Source: Malus domestica (Eukaryota; Streptophyta; Magnoliopsida; Rosales; Rosaceae). Taken from it: DNA of 64,000 nucleotides. The notes below the pieces were generated by a model, which saw nothing but the letters and a program-made list of their open reading frames with translations, was not told the DNA's origin and searched no databases. The stretch is from assembly GCF_042453785.1 (NCBI RefSeq), contig NC_091676.1:627501-691500 (forward strand), written 5' to 3'. Positions 11,710 through 22,977 of this stretch are shown piece after piece (position 1 is the stretch's first letter; each line of letters starts with the position of its first letter). The position numbers were made by a program, and so were the translations under genes.

Positions 11710-11929
11710 GGGCTTGTTTGGATGTACTTTTAAAATGACTGAAAGCGCTTTTAGAGAAAAAAAATTTGGGTTCTAAAAGCACTTTAAGTGCTTTCTACAA
11801 TGTGCTTCTTCCAGGAAACACTTTAGGTGCTTTTCCAGGATTTACTACTATTTTTACTAAAGATTGTTTTAAAAAATATTTTCACCAAAAGTGCTTTCAG
11901 TCATTTTAAAAGCACATCCAAACTAGTCT
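11710..11929. mobile_element. hAT-like MITE
   Basis: Ends read GGGCTTGTTTGGATG and, inverted, AGACTAGTTTGGATG, followed on both sides by TTTTAAAATGACTGAAAGC-type sequence, so the arms are long inverted repeats. I could not find a convincing target duplication. Non-coding. Confidence 0.65.
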
Positions 11930-12020
11930 CACAATGAGCTATCAATAATGTGCTTCACATTCGCCTTTAGTGAAAATCGAACATAAGACCTCTCACTTGC
12001 AAGTAAGAGGAATATCACTA

Positions 12021-12180
12021 GATCGTAGTACTAAGTGGCTTCTCTAGTGCACATTTAAGTACACATTTTAATAAAAGTCGTTAGCTCATTTAATTTAATA
12101 GACCGTAGTACTAAGTGGCTTCTCTAGTGCACATTTAAGTACACATTTTAATAAAAGTCGTTAGCTCATTTAATTTAATA
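12021..12180. repeat. 80-bp tandem duplication
   Basis: Two adjacent 80-base copies starting GATCGTAGTACTAAGTGG and GACCGTAGTACTAAGTGG. I see one difference between them, so the duplication is recent. Confidence 0.9.
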
Positions 12181-12254
12181 GGATCTAACCGCTCTTGTTT
12201 AGATGTGTAAAATAAAATGCACTTTTGATGTGCACTTGAGAAATTAAAGGTTGA

Positions 12255-12376
12255 TGCTATCCACACATGCTTTTTACCTTTCACACACCCCTTTAAATTT
12301 CTAACCGTCGGATCAAAGTACATGAGTTAATTAACAGGATGTGTGTATAGAAGGTTAAAGGGGTGTGTGGATAGCA
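12255..12376. mobile_element. Small inverted-repeat element
   Basis: The left end TGCTATCCACACA and the right end TGTGTGGATAGCA are inverted complements, and CACACACCCCTTTAA is repeated inverted as TTAAAGGGGTGTGTG. About 122 bp, non-coding; the target duplication is unclear. Confidence 0.65.
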
Positions 12377-13012
12377 CTCTTAAGTCTTAACAAAACTGAA
12401 TTACAAGCTTGATATTGCAAAAATGAAGATTGAAGAATATAAAAAAAACTGAGAAATCAAGAAGATTTAGTTATATTTGGTTATTAAGCAACACCCTAGA
12501 GAAAAATTAATTATTCCATATATATTACCCTTATTTAGGGAACCAAAAAGTGGTGATATGCATATGCACAGTACTATTATTCTTTGAACTACAATTTTTC
12601 TCTAGTACAAGATATTCTACACTAATTTAGATTTAGAGAAAATGAAGAGTTTAAACCTAAAATGTAGTGCGTTTGTACATGAATAGAACATGCATGTTTA
12701 CTAGTAATCAGAATCAAAATAAAGTGTTGTAATTTGATTACATTTACTTTAATATTTAATAGTTATATGAGAGTGAAAACACAAGAATGACACACAATAT
12801 CATGACTTCGAAGTTCTTATTTTGGGACAAACTGGACACTGAGTAGGGGTGATATTTTGATTCCTGCAATCAACCCATCAAAGTACCTTCTTCTGTTTTT
12901 TCTATTTATACCCTGACGCTGTTTATAAAATTTTATATTTGCTTATCCACATAAATTCGCTTTTTTTATCACACTTTTTCAAAAACAGTTCAACTTCTCT
13001 TATCTATTACAT
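12377..13012. other. Intergenic AT-rich spacer
   Basis: I see no gene, RNA or clear repeat in this stretch. Confidence 0.5.
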
Positions 13013-13020
13013 GTCATGGA

Positions 13021-13896
13021 TAGGGATGGGCAAATACCCATTGGTTATGGGTAACTGCGATTACCCACTCATTTAAATTAAACGGTTACGGTTATGGGTA
13101 ACCGTTTAGATAAATAAACGGTTATGGGTATAACCGTTTACCCGCGAAATTTAAATGGGCGGTTTTGGGTATTAACCACGGTTATAAATGGGTAACCGTT
13201 TACCCATTTATTTTATATATGTAAAATTAACACAAACCATGTTCTCAATCCAATAATATTTAGCACCTAATAAATTAGCAAGGAATTAATCGGTCATTCT
13301 CTCAATAACACTACTACAGGAATGATGATTCTCATCATCAAGGAATTGGCCAAATTAATTTAAATTCTTTGTGGGTAATCGTGAAATTGACAGAAATGTT
13401 TTGACAGAAATATCTTCTAAACAATTTTTGTAACCCAATAATACTTAGCAAATATTATATTTACCTTCATTGGTAACAGTTAAAAATATCGTCCGTAAAC
13501 TATTATTTCAATTATTGGAATGATATAAGGACTTAAAAAATTAAAATATGGAAATGTATGATGAATGTACCTATAACGGTGTTTAATTGTCAAAAAAAAT
13601 AATTATGACAATTTTTTTTTAATTTTCAAGTTGTTAAAAAACATGTAGACGGGTGAAAAAATGGTGATGGTAAAAAAAAAAGATAAACGGGTTAAAAATG
13701 ATAAATGGGTAAACGGGTATTAAACGGTTACGGTTAAATAGGTATGCGGTTATGGGTATGGTTAACCGTTTATAAACGGTTATGGGTATGGGTATAACCG
13801 TTTAGGCAATTACCCAACGGGTAAACGGTTATGTGGGTATGAGCATAAACGGTTATGGGTAAATTAACCCGCCCGTATAACCATTGCCCATCCTTA
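13021..13896. mobile_element. Non-autonomous hAT-like element with subterminal repeats
   Basis: An 876-bp element with terminal inverted repeats TAGGGATGGGCAA and TAAGGATGGGCAA (inverted). The flanks are GTCATGGA (13013-13020) and GTCATGCA (13897-13904), an 8-bp target duplication with one mismatch, as hAT elements make. Both ends are packed with AAACGGTTATGGGTA-type motifs in either orientation, which resemble the subterminal transposase-binding repeats of hAT elements. No ORF of note, so it would depend on a transposase elsewhere. Confidence 0.8.
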
Positions 13897-13904
13897 GTCA
13901 TGCA

Positions 13905-14790
13905 TCAGTTCTAGAGTGCAAAACAAAAAGTTTAGGCTATATGTATCGGAGCAAGCAACGAAAAAGAATGAGCTATTATTGGGTGTTTGATATCCTGCAT
14001 CCCTTCTATTTTTTATATATTGCCAGTTTTACTTATTCCGTACTCGAGAGAGGTCAAGTGCTAGTAGGTATGTAGATTTACTCCAACCCAATCTTATGTG
14101 TCTGTATTAGTGTGCTACGTGCTTGTCAATGCCTAATTCATCCTTTTGCTTTTAACCACAACCACATGTTTCAAGGTGCATGCTTATTAGTTTTTATCAG
14201 GTGATCGATGGCATTTATAAAGAAATTTTTATATGGTTACATTTTTTTTAAGACGACCAACATTGATTTGAAGATAATTTTCATCAATAAACATTTTAGA
14301 GAAACTCCTACACGGTTGCTACGAACACAACCGCAACCACAACCAGTACAAATTTATAACAAAGGCGGTAGTTAAAGAAGTTTGGAAATCATATACACCA
14401 AGTAAAATGACTTTTGAATGTAATCTGTGTTTAGTGTGTGATAAGTCCTAAACAAATTAAAGACGTCAACATGTATTATTTAATCTTATTTGAGGTTTGC
14501 TGGCTAGGGCTACCTACATCTAGTAAAGAAAAGGAGCAGCACCACTAAATCAAAAAATTAATACTTAAGCACATATTATTCAATCTTTTGCTGCTTTGCA
14601 AATTCTTTATATAATCACAGATTATATAAAAAAACATAATCTAGCTCCATTTTATTTCATTTTATTAAAGGTCGCGTGCTATTTAACGAAATCTTTTTCT
14701 TTTTTTTTTCAAAAGTAGGAGACTCGTGCTCTTCAAGAATGCGTGTTGAACAACCCTTGCCATGGATGGAGCTTTCTCAGAGGACAGTAA
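13905..14790. other. Intergenic spacer
   Basis: AT-rich. The short open frames here show no recognisable domain. Nothing else is seen. Confidence 0.5.
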
Positions 14791-15168
14791 GGCCCCGTTT
14801 GGGATTGAGGTGATTTTAAAAAAAGTCACTGTGAAAAAAAGCTGAGTGTCATTTTTGTGTTTGGTAAACTGAAAAAAAAGGGCTTATTTTGGAAGCAGCT
14901 GTGAGAATAAGCTGAAAATCAAAGGAAAAGCTGAAGCTGCTATTTGCTGCTTTGAAAAAAAAGCCAGTTTTTTCAAAGCACACGGAGCTACAGTGCTCCT
15001 TTAATGAAAAGACACACTATCATCCTGCTTTTTTTTCCAAAAGCACTTTCACAAAAAAGTTTACCAAACACTCTACTGGCTTTATTTCACAGCCGCTTAT
15101 TCTCACAGCACAACCGCTTATTCTCACAGCAGCTTTTTTTCAAAGCATAACAATATCAAACCAGCCCT
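14791..15168. mobile_element. hAT-like non-autonomous element
   Basis: The left end is GGCCCCGTTTGGGATTG. The right end ATATCAAACCAGCCCTAA is, when inverted, a similar GGGCTGGTTTGATAT. The inside has AAAAGCTGAGTG and CTTATTCTCACAGCAGC inverted blocks. Imperfect ends and no clear target duplication suggest age. Confidence 0.5.
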
Positions 15169-15216
15169 AATTGAAACATGTCTAAGAAAGTTAGAAAAAC
15201 GACAATGGCTGCCACT

Positions 15217-15236
15217 ATACATACATACATACATAC

Positions 15237-15272
<36 letters not shown>
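15217..15272. repeat. (CATA)n/(TA)n microsatellite
   Basis: ATACATACATAC passing into alternating TA with one interruption. Confidence 0.95.
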
Positions 15273-15548
15273 GCGCTTAATGGACCTCTTATCTTTAATT
15301 ATTTGGGATTTGGGCACTCTCTTTGGCCATATAACTTACCTAACTTTAGAGTGCTTGGTTTATATACAGTTTATGTTTTATATATTTATAGTTTGGTCAT
15401 ATGATTCACCTAAGTTTATGTTTTTCTTATGGAGTATTTGGACCTAACGAAAGATATGACGTAAAAACGAGAACAGTAACGTTCTAAGATTCATACAATT
15501 GACTCCACTTAATGGTGGTTGTTAATAATTTGCTAACTTATTCCCGTG

Positions 15549-15573
15549 ACACACACACGTGTGTGTGTATATA

Positions 15574-15609
<36 letters not shown>

Positions 15610-15614
15610 TGTAT
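15549..15614. repeat. (AC)n-(GT)n-(TA)n-(TATG)n compound microsatellite
   Basis: ACACACACACGTGTGTGTGT is a perfect hairpin-forming palindrome, followed by TA repeats and about nine TATG units. Confidence 0.95.
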
Positions 15615-17152
15615 TTGATACTTGGCATAATCCGAAACAAATCTCTCCAACATTGGCGGAATCGTACGGTTGGAGTTGGATGTTGCTGTTGTTGATCAAA
15701 AAGTAACAAAGTTGCTTTTTACTTACTCATATAATCTTTAAAGGTTCAATCTATTAGCTCAATTTCCATCACCAACAGTGCATGGTCCTACGCATACGCT
15801 GCCTAATTTTATGAATTTTCTTGTAAGGCACCTTATTATTTTTTTCCCTTATTCCTATTAAGTGGCCATTTTTGTTTGGTAGGTTTTGCCACCAGGTCTA
15901 AAGCCACCAAGGTTTTATATATACTCACTATACAAAAAGTTAACCAACTTTCGTATTCCACTAAAGCAAAATTCAAATATTTAATTGCGTGTACGTAGCT
16001 TTTTTTTAGGGGAGATGCCGAGCAGATTACCAATGGAAAAAAAATGTGGATGAAATCTTGATTATTGGCCTGAAACTAGAGGCGTCAATCTATTCAAATT
16101 AAACTAAAACATCAAATGAAACAATTGAGTAAGTTCACGATGAATATGGTGGAAATGTAGCCCACGCACGTTCACTTTTAATTAATTTGTGTTTCTTTTT
16201 CTTTCCTTTATTCCTTTATGTGTTAATTAGTACATGTATGAACATTCCAAGGAATCGATCGGTGTGTTAGAATTTTCGGAGGCAAAAGATAATCATTCCC
16301 ATAGTTTGTGTCGTTTCACAAAAAAGTCCATTGGAAGTAAACATTTTTGTGTTAGCAATACTTAATCTCATGGTTTGTGGTGCATATATAAGCAAGTTCA
16401 TGGACTAATAACAAAATATCGTGAGAGATTTCAGGGACATGGAGGGATATCTTTGATATGACACTTCGATTGTGTGAAATAGATAGGACAGAGAGGAGCC
16501 AAAGTTGGAGATGGCTCAGTGCAAGAAAAATATCCACTAGCTATTGATTTGTAGTTGGCTCTATTTGTAATTCTGAAGATGAAAGACTCTGGTCACACTC
16601 TACATAAATAATGCAGCTACAGTTTAGACATATACTTGCTTCAATGGTGGTGATATTGATGTTTAGGGACTTAAACAAGTTGGTTTTTTTTTTTCAATGA
16701 GACTAGCTAGCTGATGGCTTTGCTACGACAGTCTATCATTCCAAGAGCAAAAAAGACTCATAATCACAGAGGCACAAACAAGTTGCTAAATGCAAACACA
16801 TGGTAAACTGGCCTATGGTTTTATCCATTCATATCTTTTTACCAGAAAGACGGTGATTCAAAGCCAATTTGGCATGGTTGATGGTTATGATCCTCATTTA
16901 GGTGGCTAGAATTTATCCATATATCTTTTTCCTATAAACGAGAAAGCAATTGACACTACTAGTTATTATATACAAGAACATGAACTTTTCAATGCCATTA
17001 TTGTCGAAATAGGAATCAAATTAAATAATTTAAATGTAACGCCGCCTAACCTATGATATGTATTCAGTCTGCACCTAATCAAACTTTCCACTCCAAATCT
17101 AGAGATTAGAAATAAAAGATAAATTGGGTGGATGAGATTGAAGCTAGAGCTA
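15615..17152. other. Intergenic spacer before the copia element
   Basis: No gene is recognised on either strand. The target-site copy GCTAA of the copia element ends this stretch at 17153-17157. Confidence 0.5.
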
Positions 17153-17157
17153 GCTAA

Positions 17158-17345
17158 TATTAAGGATAAAAATGTAATTACACCTTCAAGGGATAATACT
17201 TAGAGGCTAAGAAATGTTTAGTTTGTTAGCTTAGTTACACTTTCTGTTAGTTGTAATGCCAACTGTGATAGTTGTGATAGTTGTATATAAATACTCAAAG
17301 TGTAAAAGTTATTTCTTGATTTTAATGAGAATATTTCTCCTAATA
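17158..17345 (+). repeat. 5' LTR of the copia element
   Basis: 188 bp, TATTAAGG...CCTAATA. It contains a TATA-like TGTATATAAATACTC near 17282 that probably sets the U3/R boundary. The same sequence, with one A/G difference at GCTAAGAAATG, forms the 3' LTR. Confidence 0.95.
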
Positions 17346-17360
17346 TGGTATCACTCGCCG
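17346..17360 (+). other. Primer-binding site
   Basis: TGGTATCA immediately after the LTR matches the complement of the initiator Met-tRNA 3' end; the match weakens after eight bases (CTCGCCG). Confidence 0.75.
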
Positions 17361-17521
17361 TAAGTCTCACGACGTTTCCTTTTCGATCCTCTTTTCCTGC
17401 TTCTCTCTGCACCGCTTCATCTTCTCCGATCCATTGATCTTGTTCTTGATCTTGATCGTGTCTTGGTTGTTCTTGATCGTATCTTCTTCTTCTCGATTGT
17501 GATTTCTCTCTCAATCCAGCT

Positions 17522-20500
17522 ATGGTGACTGCTACATCTTCCTCTTTTGAGTCCACCGATCCACATCCTAACCCTAATTCTGCGATTTCTTCCTCCATTA
17601 CCATCCAAAATATTGGATCTATGGTTCCGCTCAAGCTTACCACCACAAATTACCTGACCTGGAGTGCCTTATTTGCTCCAATTCTTCGTCGCTACAATCT
17701 TACTGGTCTTGTTGATGGATCCATGGCGGCGCCGCCCAAATATCTTCTTGATTCTTCTGGCAATCGCACCGCCACTCTCAATCCTGCTTATGTTACTTGG
17801 TTTGAGAATGATCAGAACATTCTCATCTGGATCAATTCAACTCTATCTGATTCTTTGATTCCTTACACAGTTGGCGTCACTTCTGCTCGCGAACTTTGGG
17901 CGAAATTGGAATCGCGTCTCGCCACTGCATCTCAGTCTCACATCCATGAGCTTCGTTCTCGTCTTCGCAGTCTTGTTAAAGGTGAATTGACTGCTGCTCA
18001 ATATCTCCAGCACATTGAAGAAATTGCCGATGCCCTAGCAAGTGCTGGTGCTCCTGTTGAAGATTCTGATCTCATCTCCGTCACACTTCATGGCTTACCT
18101 CCTGAATTTGATTCTTTTGTGGATGCTATTCAGTTTCGTCTTGGTTCCACGACTATTGATGAATTACACGGTTTACTTCTCAGTAAGGAGATTCAACTCA
18201 ACAATCGGAAGAAATCTGTCTCCACTGCACCATTCCAGGCATATAATTCCTCAGCTGGTATTCTTCCCTTGCCTGCTCCCTCTATTCCTCAAGCATTTAC
18301 TGCCCAGCAGCTTTCTTCGTTCTCCAATCAAGGTCGCAATGTGGATCGTAATTATTCGGGCCCAAATCGGGGCACTTTTCAGAATCGTGGAAATTCCAGA
18401 TTCAACAATGGCAGGAATACCTACTCTCGTAATAATCAGCGATTCAATCGTGGAGCTCGTAATAACTCATCTTTCCCTCGAAAGCTTTTCTGTCAGATTT
18501 GTCGACAACCAGATCATGAGGCTTGTGATTGTCCTCATCGCATGGATCAAAACTACAATGGCAAATCTTCTCATTCTGCAATGGTTGCTGGTACCTCTCC
18601 TTCTACTCCTACCTGGATTGTTGACTCTGGTGCTAGTTCCCATATGACAAACTCATATGCCAACCTTCAGAATCCAGAAGCCTACACTGGTCCTGAGCAA
18701 GTGTATATTGGAGATGGCAAAGGTTTGCCTATTCTCCATTCTGGCTCATCCTCTTTACATACTTCCACTAATTCTTTTGCTTTAAAGAATGTCTTACATG
18801 TTCTTGCTTTAAAGCACAATCTTCTCTCTGCTAATCAATTTCTTCTTGACAATTCTTGCTCTATGCATCTTTATCCTTTTCACTTCACTGTGAAGGATCT
18901 TTCTTCGGGGAGAATGCTTTTTAAAGGACCGGTTCAACATGGCTTCTATCCTTTTCACTCATCCTTCTCTCCTGCTACCTCGAGTCAAGCTTTAGCTGCC
19001 TCTGTCAAAGCTCCCCAGCATCTTTGGCATCAAAGACTGGGCCATCCTTCTGTAAAGATCTTGCATAAGTTGGTTTCTCAATCCTGTATTTCTGTTCTTG
19101 CTGCTTCAAATAAAGCTTTTTGCTCCGATTGTGTACTAGGAAAATGTTCTAAACTTCCATTTTCTAGTACTACTTGTACAACCCGCAAACCTTTAGAGCT
19201 TATCCATACGGATGTTTGGGGACCCTCACCCATCCTGTCTCATCATGGTTTTCGATATTATGTCATTTTCATAGATGACTATACCAGATATTGTTGGTTC
19301 TATCCTTTACGGTGTAAATCTGATGTTCTCTCCACCTTTATGCAATGGAAATTACTTGTTGAGAATTCTCTTTGTACAAAAGTTATTTCTTTACGTTCAG
19401 ATTCTGGTGGTGAATATGTTACTACTGCATTCTCTCAGTTCTTAGCCCGTCATGGCATTCATCATCAGCTCACTTGTCCTCATACCCCCGAGCAAAATGG
19501 GTGTGCCGAACGTAAGCATCGGCATATTGTTGAGACCTCTCGAACTCTCCTGGCAGCATCTAAAGTACCTCATGCTTATTGGGTTGAGGCTTTTGCAACC
19601 TCTGTTTATCTCATCAACCGGCTACCCACAATATCTCGTTACTCTCCTTGGCAGTCTCTTTTCCAGAAAGCTCCTGACTATACATCTCTCAAGGTTTTTG
19701 GTTGTTGCTGTTTCCCTTGGTTGAAACCGTACACATCCTCCAAACTTGATCCTAAAAGCACACCCTGTGTCTTCTTGGGTTATAGCTTAAATCACAAGGG
19801 CCATCTATGTCTAAATCCATCTACTAACCGGTTGTATATTTCAAGACATGTCCTCTTTGATGAGTCTACTTTTCCGTTTCATACCTTACAATCGTCTCCA
19901 TCTCAACCTGTCTCCTCCTCTCCATTATACTCCCCCTCTATTCCCTCATCGCTCACATTTCACTCTGTCTCCACCCCACCTACACCCTCTGCCCCTTCTA
20001 CAACCCCGATTCCCACCTTTGCAGCATCTTCAAATCTGCTCCAACCATCTGCAGCTTCCCCAAATCCCTGCTCCCAACCTACAGTACCTATCAACACCCA
20101 CCAAATGCAAACTCGTTCAAAATCTGGCATATTCAAACCCAAAGCCCTAGCTGCAACCAAACACCCTATTCCTTCCCATCTTGTAGTTGACTATGTTCCT
20201 TCAACCTACCTACAAGCTTCTAAACACTCTCATTGGCGCAAGGCAATGCAAGAAGAGTTCAATGCCCTTGCCTCCACTGGTACATGGTCACTTGTACCCT
20301 CTTCTTCCTCTCATAACCTTGTGGGCTGTAAGTGGGTGTTTCGGATCAAACGAAAACCCGATGGTTCTATTGACAGGTACAAAGCCCGTTTGGTGGCTAA
20401 GGGTTTTCACCAACAAGAGGGGCTTGACTACACTGAAACGTTTAGTCCCGTGGCAAAACCAGTGACTATTCGTCTCCTGCTCACCCTTGCTGCTCAGTTT

Positions 20501-21778
20501 GATTGGTTCCTCAATCAATTAGATGTCAGTAATGCTTTTCTCCATGGCACCCTTACTGAATCAGTGTTTATGCAACAGCCCCCTGGCTTTGAAGATCCAA
20601 CCTACCCGCATCATGTTTGTCATCTTCACCGATCTCTTTATGGTTTGAAACAGGCTCCTCGAGCTTGGTATGACAAGCTTCATAATGCTCTGCACTCTCT
20701 TGGTTTTCATGGGTCCAAAAGTGATCATTCTCTGTTTATAAAGAGTTATTCTACTCCAGTGTTCATACTTGTCTATGTCGATGACATCTTAGTCACCGGC
20801 CCCTCTCCTGCAGCCTGTCAACAGGTCATCACTCAACTCAGTGCTCTGTTTCCCATCAAAGATCTTGGTGCTCTTCATTACTTTCTTGGTATTGAAGTTA
20901 AACGATCATCTTCTGGTCTTTTCATCTCTCAAACCAAGTATATTTTGGATCTTTTGGCCAAAGCAAAAATGGATGGTGCCAAGCCCTGCAGCACTCCTCT
21001 CAGTACAACCAAGCTGGATCACTTGTCTCCTCTGCTCGATAATGCCTCTGAATATCGATCTCTTGTTGGAGCTCTTCAGTACTTGACTTGGACTCGGCCT
21101 GACCTTAGTTTTGCTGTGAATTTGGTATGTCAGTTTATGCATAGTCCCCGATTTTCCCATCTGCAAGCAGTAAAACGTATTCTTCGCTATCTTAAAGGTT
21201 CTCTTGATCTTGGATTATGGTTCCCCAAGTCCTCTCAAGTTCCGTCTATTCAAGCCTTTTCCGATGCCGATTGGGCGGGCTGTTCCTTGGACAGAAGATC
21301 CACAGGCGGATACTGTGTCTATTTTGGCAAATCTCTCATTAGTTGGAGTGCCAAGAAGCAACCTACTGTTGCTCGTTCCTCCACAGAAGCAGAATATCGC
21401 TCTCTTGCAAATACGGCTGCGGAAATCACATGGATATGTAAACTGCTTGCTGACATCTCTTATTCTCTGCCTCATTCTCCCACGATCTGGTGTGACAATC
21501 TCTCTGCCATTTCTTTAGCGAAAAATCCTGTTTTTCATGCTCGAACAAAGCATGTCGAGCTTGATTATCATTATATTCGTGAAAAGGTTCTCGCCAATCA
21601 AGTTTCTGTGCAGTTTATCAGTACACAGGATCAGGTGGCTGATATCTGCACCAAATCTCTGTCCCAACCTCGGTTCATCCTTCTTCGTGACAAACTCCAA
21701 CTGAGATTACCCCAGTCTCGTTTGCGGGGGGATATTAAGGATAAAAATGTAATTACACCTTCAAGGGATAATACTTAG
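17522..21778 (+). CDS. Copia Gag-Pol polyprotein (1,418 aa)
   Basis: A single ORF encoding Gag, protease, integrase, reverse transcriptase and RNase H in copia order, which makes virus-like particles and the integration-competent cDNA. Gag occupies about residues 20-310, followed by a CCHC knuckle at about 324-337 (CQICRQPDHEACDC). The protease motif is WIVDSGASSHMT at about 365. Integrase has the HHCC finger (WHQRLGHP...CSDC, from about 502) and a complete D-D-X35-E triad (HTDVWGP; SDSGGEY; CAERKHRH). Reverse transcriptase has YVDDILV at about 1085; RNase H has DADWAG and STEAEYRS at about 1288. Every catalytic residue I can check is present. The last 15 codons lie inside the 3' LTR. It resembles RE1-type elements; the exact lineage is not determined. 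Confidence 0.96.
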   Translation: MVTATSSSFESTDPHPNPNSAISSSITIQNIGSMVPLKLTTTNYLTWSALFAPILRRYNLTGLVDGSMAAPPKYLLDSSGNRTATLNPAYVTWFENDQNILIWINSTLSDSLIPYTVGVTSARELWAKLESRLATASQSHIHELRSRLRSLVKGELTAAQYLQHIEEIADALASAGAPVEDSDLISVTLHGLPPEFDSFVDAIQFRLGSTTIDELHGLLLSKEIQLNNRKKSVSTAPFQAYNSSAGILPLPAPSIPQAFTAQQLSSFSNQGRNVDRNYSGPNRGTFQNRGNSRFNNGRNTYSRNNQRFNRGARNNSSFPRKLFCQICRQPDHEACDCPHRMDQNYNGKSSHSAMVAGTSPSTPTWIVDSGASSHMTNSYANLQNPEAYTGPEQVYIGDGKGLPILHSGSSSLHTSTNSFALKNVLHVLALKHNLLSANQFLLDNSCSMHLYPFHFTVKDLSSGRMLFKGPVQHGFYPFHSSFSPATSSQALAASVKAPQHLWHQRLGHPSVKILHKLVSQSCISVLAASNKAFCSDCVLGKCSKLPFSSTTCTTRKPLELIHTDVWGPSPILSHHGFRYYVIFIDDYTRYCWFYPLRCKSDVLSTFMQWKLLVENSLCTKVISLRSDSGGEYVTTAFSQFLARHGIHHQLTCPHTPEQNGCAERKHRHIVETSRTLLAASKVPHAYWVEAFATSVYLINRLPTISRYSPWQSLFQKAPDYTSLKVFGCCCFPWLKPYTSSKLDPKSTPCVFLGYSLNHKGHLCLNPSTNRLYISRHVLFDESTFPFHTLQSSPSQPVSSSPLYSPSIPSSLTFHSVSTPPTPSAPSTTPIPTFAASSNLLQPSAASPNPCSQPTVPINTHQMQTRSKSGIFKPKALAATKHPIPSHLVVDYVPSTYLQASKHSHWRKAMQEEFNALASTGTWSLVPSSSSHNLVGCKWVFRIKRKPDGSIDRYKARLVAKGFHQQEGLDYTETFSPVAKPVTIRLLLTLAAQFDWFLNQLDVSNAFLHGTLTESVFMQQPPGFEDPTYPHHVCHLHRSLYGLKQAPRAWYDKLHNALHSLGFHGSKSDHSLFIKSYSTPVFILVYVDDILVTGPSPAACQQVITQLSALFPIKDLGALHYFLGIEVKRSSSGLFISQTKYILDLLAKAKMDGAKPCSTPLSTTKLDHLSPLLDNASEYRSLVGALQYLTWTRPDLSFAVNLVCQFMHSPRFSHLQAVKRILRYLKGSLDLGLWFPKSSQVPSIQAFSDADWAGCSLDRRSTGGYCVYFGKSLISWSAKKQPTVARSSTEAEYRSLANTAAEITWICKLLADISYSLPHSPTIWCDNLSAISLAKNPVFHARTKHVELDYHYIREKVLANQVSVQFISTQDQVADICTKSLSQPRFILLRDKLQLRLPQSRLRGDIKDKNVITPSRDNT

Positions 21779-21920
21779 AGGCTAAGGAATGTTTAGTTTG
21801 TTAGCTTAGTTACACTTTCTGTTAGTTGTAATGCCAACTGTGATAGTTGTGATAGTTGTATATAAATACTCAAAGTGTAAAAGTTATTTCTTGATTTTAA
21901 TGAGAATATTTCTCCTAATA
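21733..21920 (+). repeat. 3' LTR of the copia element
   Basis: 188 bp, one base different from the 5' LTR by eye. The polyprotein stop TAG lies 46 bases into it. Confidence 0.95.
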
Positions 21921-21925
21921 GCTAA

Positions 21926-22976
21926 CAAGAACAGTATAATTTATACTATAAAAGTAAATACGTACGGATCAAATATATGGCCATGTATTAATTCGTGTGA
22001 CAATGTCTAATGAAGAAATTTAAAAATGCTTCCTTCCTTCCGCAGCCAATGGCCCTTAATGGTGGTAGAAGAACGAAATTATAAGGATGGGAAAAAAATT
22101 CTCAAAGTGGAACTTGATGTAGAGTGATGCAGATTGCCACTCAATAAGAACACCCACCAACTAGACCATGTTCACTGACCTATATGCAAAGGCCAAGCAA
22201 CCATATATTTCGTTTAAAAGGAATGGATTTGTTAATTATACGATAAAGTAAAAGATGCCACACATTAATTAATTATTAAGCAAAAGCAATTTTAATTTCT
22301 GACCATTTTATCATCAAGGTCCAATTAGGTCCATTATTCAATCTTAGGGGACCATGGTCGTCTCACACACACACATTGTGTTGACCTCTAATAGGAAAAC
22401 ACATAGCTTCTTGTGATATATAGAGAAATAAAATATATAAGTTCCAATGACCTAAAAATTGAGTTCTAACCTTAAATTGTATAGTGGAAATTAGGAACTT
22501 CCGTGATTAATCCAATTATTGTGCTGGTACAATATGTCTGGATATGTCTTGTGTAGAACTAATGTTGGTGACTATTGTGATTTTTTATTTATTTTTTAAT
22601 GTAAACTAATTTGCAGTTGGGACCATATATGTATAAGTTGATCAATTGTATTTGAGAAAAGTATTGAACGTATTCCGTTTTGCTTACGGATCAATAGTGT
22701 CTTGTCATGCACCTTGTCCATATGAAAGAGGATTTTTTTTTTTTAAAATTTAAAAAAAGGGACCAAAAGTTCAAACAAAATTATTCATTTATAAATCTAA
22801 ATTGGGACATTCCAAATTGATCTTAACAAACAAAACTCATTAAACAAGAATGAGGATTATTAAAATAAAAATTGCATAAATCTCAAAAACAAGACTAGAA
22901 TTCGCTAAACAATCCGGCTTATCCATGAAGGAAGTTTTTCTTAGCGAAGAATAAAGAACATATCGAGAGGCATTAG
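21926..22976. other. Intergenic, upstream of the bHLH gene
   Basis: AT-rich, no gene recognised. Confidence 0.5.
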
Positions 22977-22977
22977 G

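Larger units (their letters stand above)
17158..21920 (+). mobile_element. Intact Ty1/copia retrotransposon
   Basis: A 4,763-bp element bounded by 188-bp LTRs and a perfect 5-bp target duplication GCTAA (17153-17157 and 21921-21925). The primer-binding site TGGTATCA begins at 17346, directly after the 5' LTR, as for initiator-Met tRNA priming. A purine-rich tract (GCGGGGGGA) directly precedes the 3' LTR. It has one uninterrupted polyprotein. The two LTRs differ by a single base as far as I can see, so insertion was very recent. The LTRs start TATTA and end TAATA rather than TG...CA. Confidence 0.95.

Noticed and set aside
18042..18647. Second-frame ORFs inside the copia polyprotein
   Set aside because: Hydrophobic shadow frames of the Ser/Thr-rich coding sequence.
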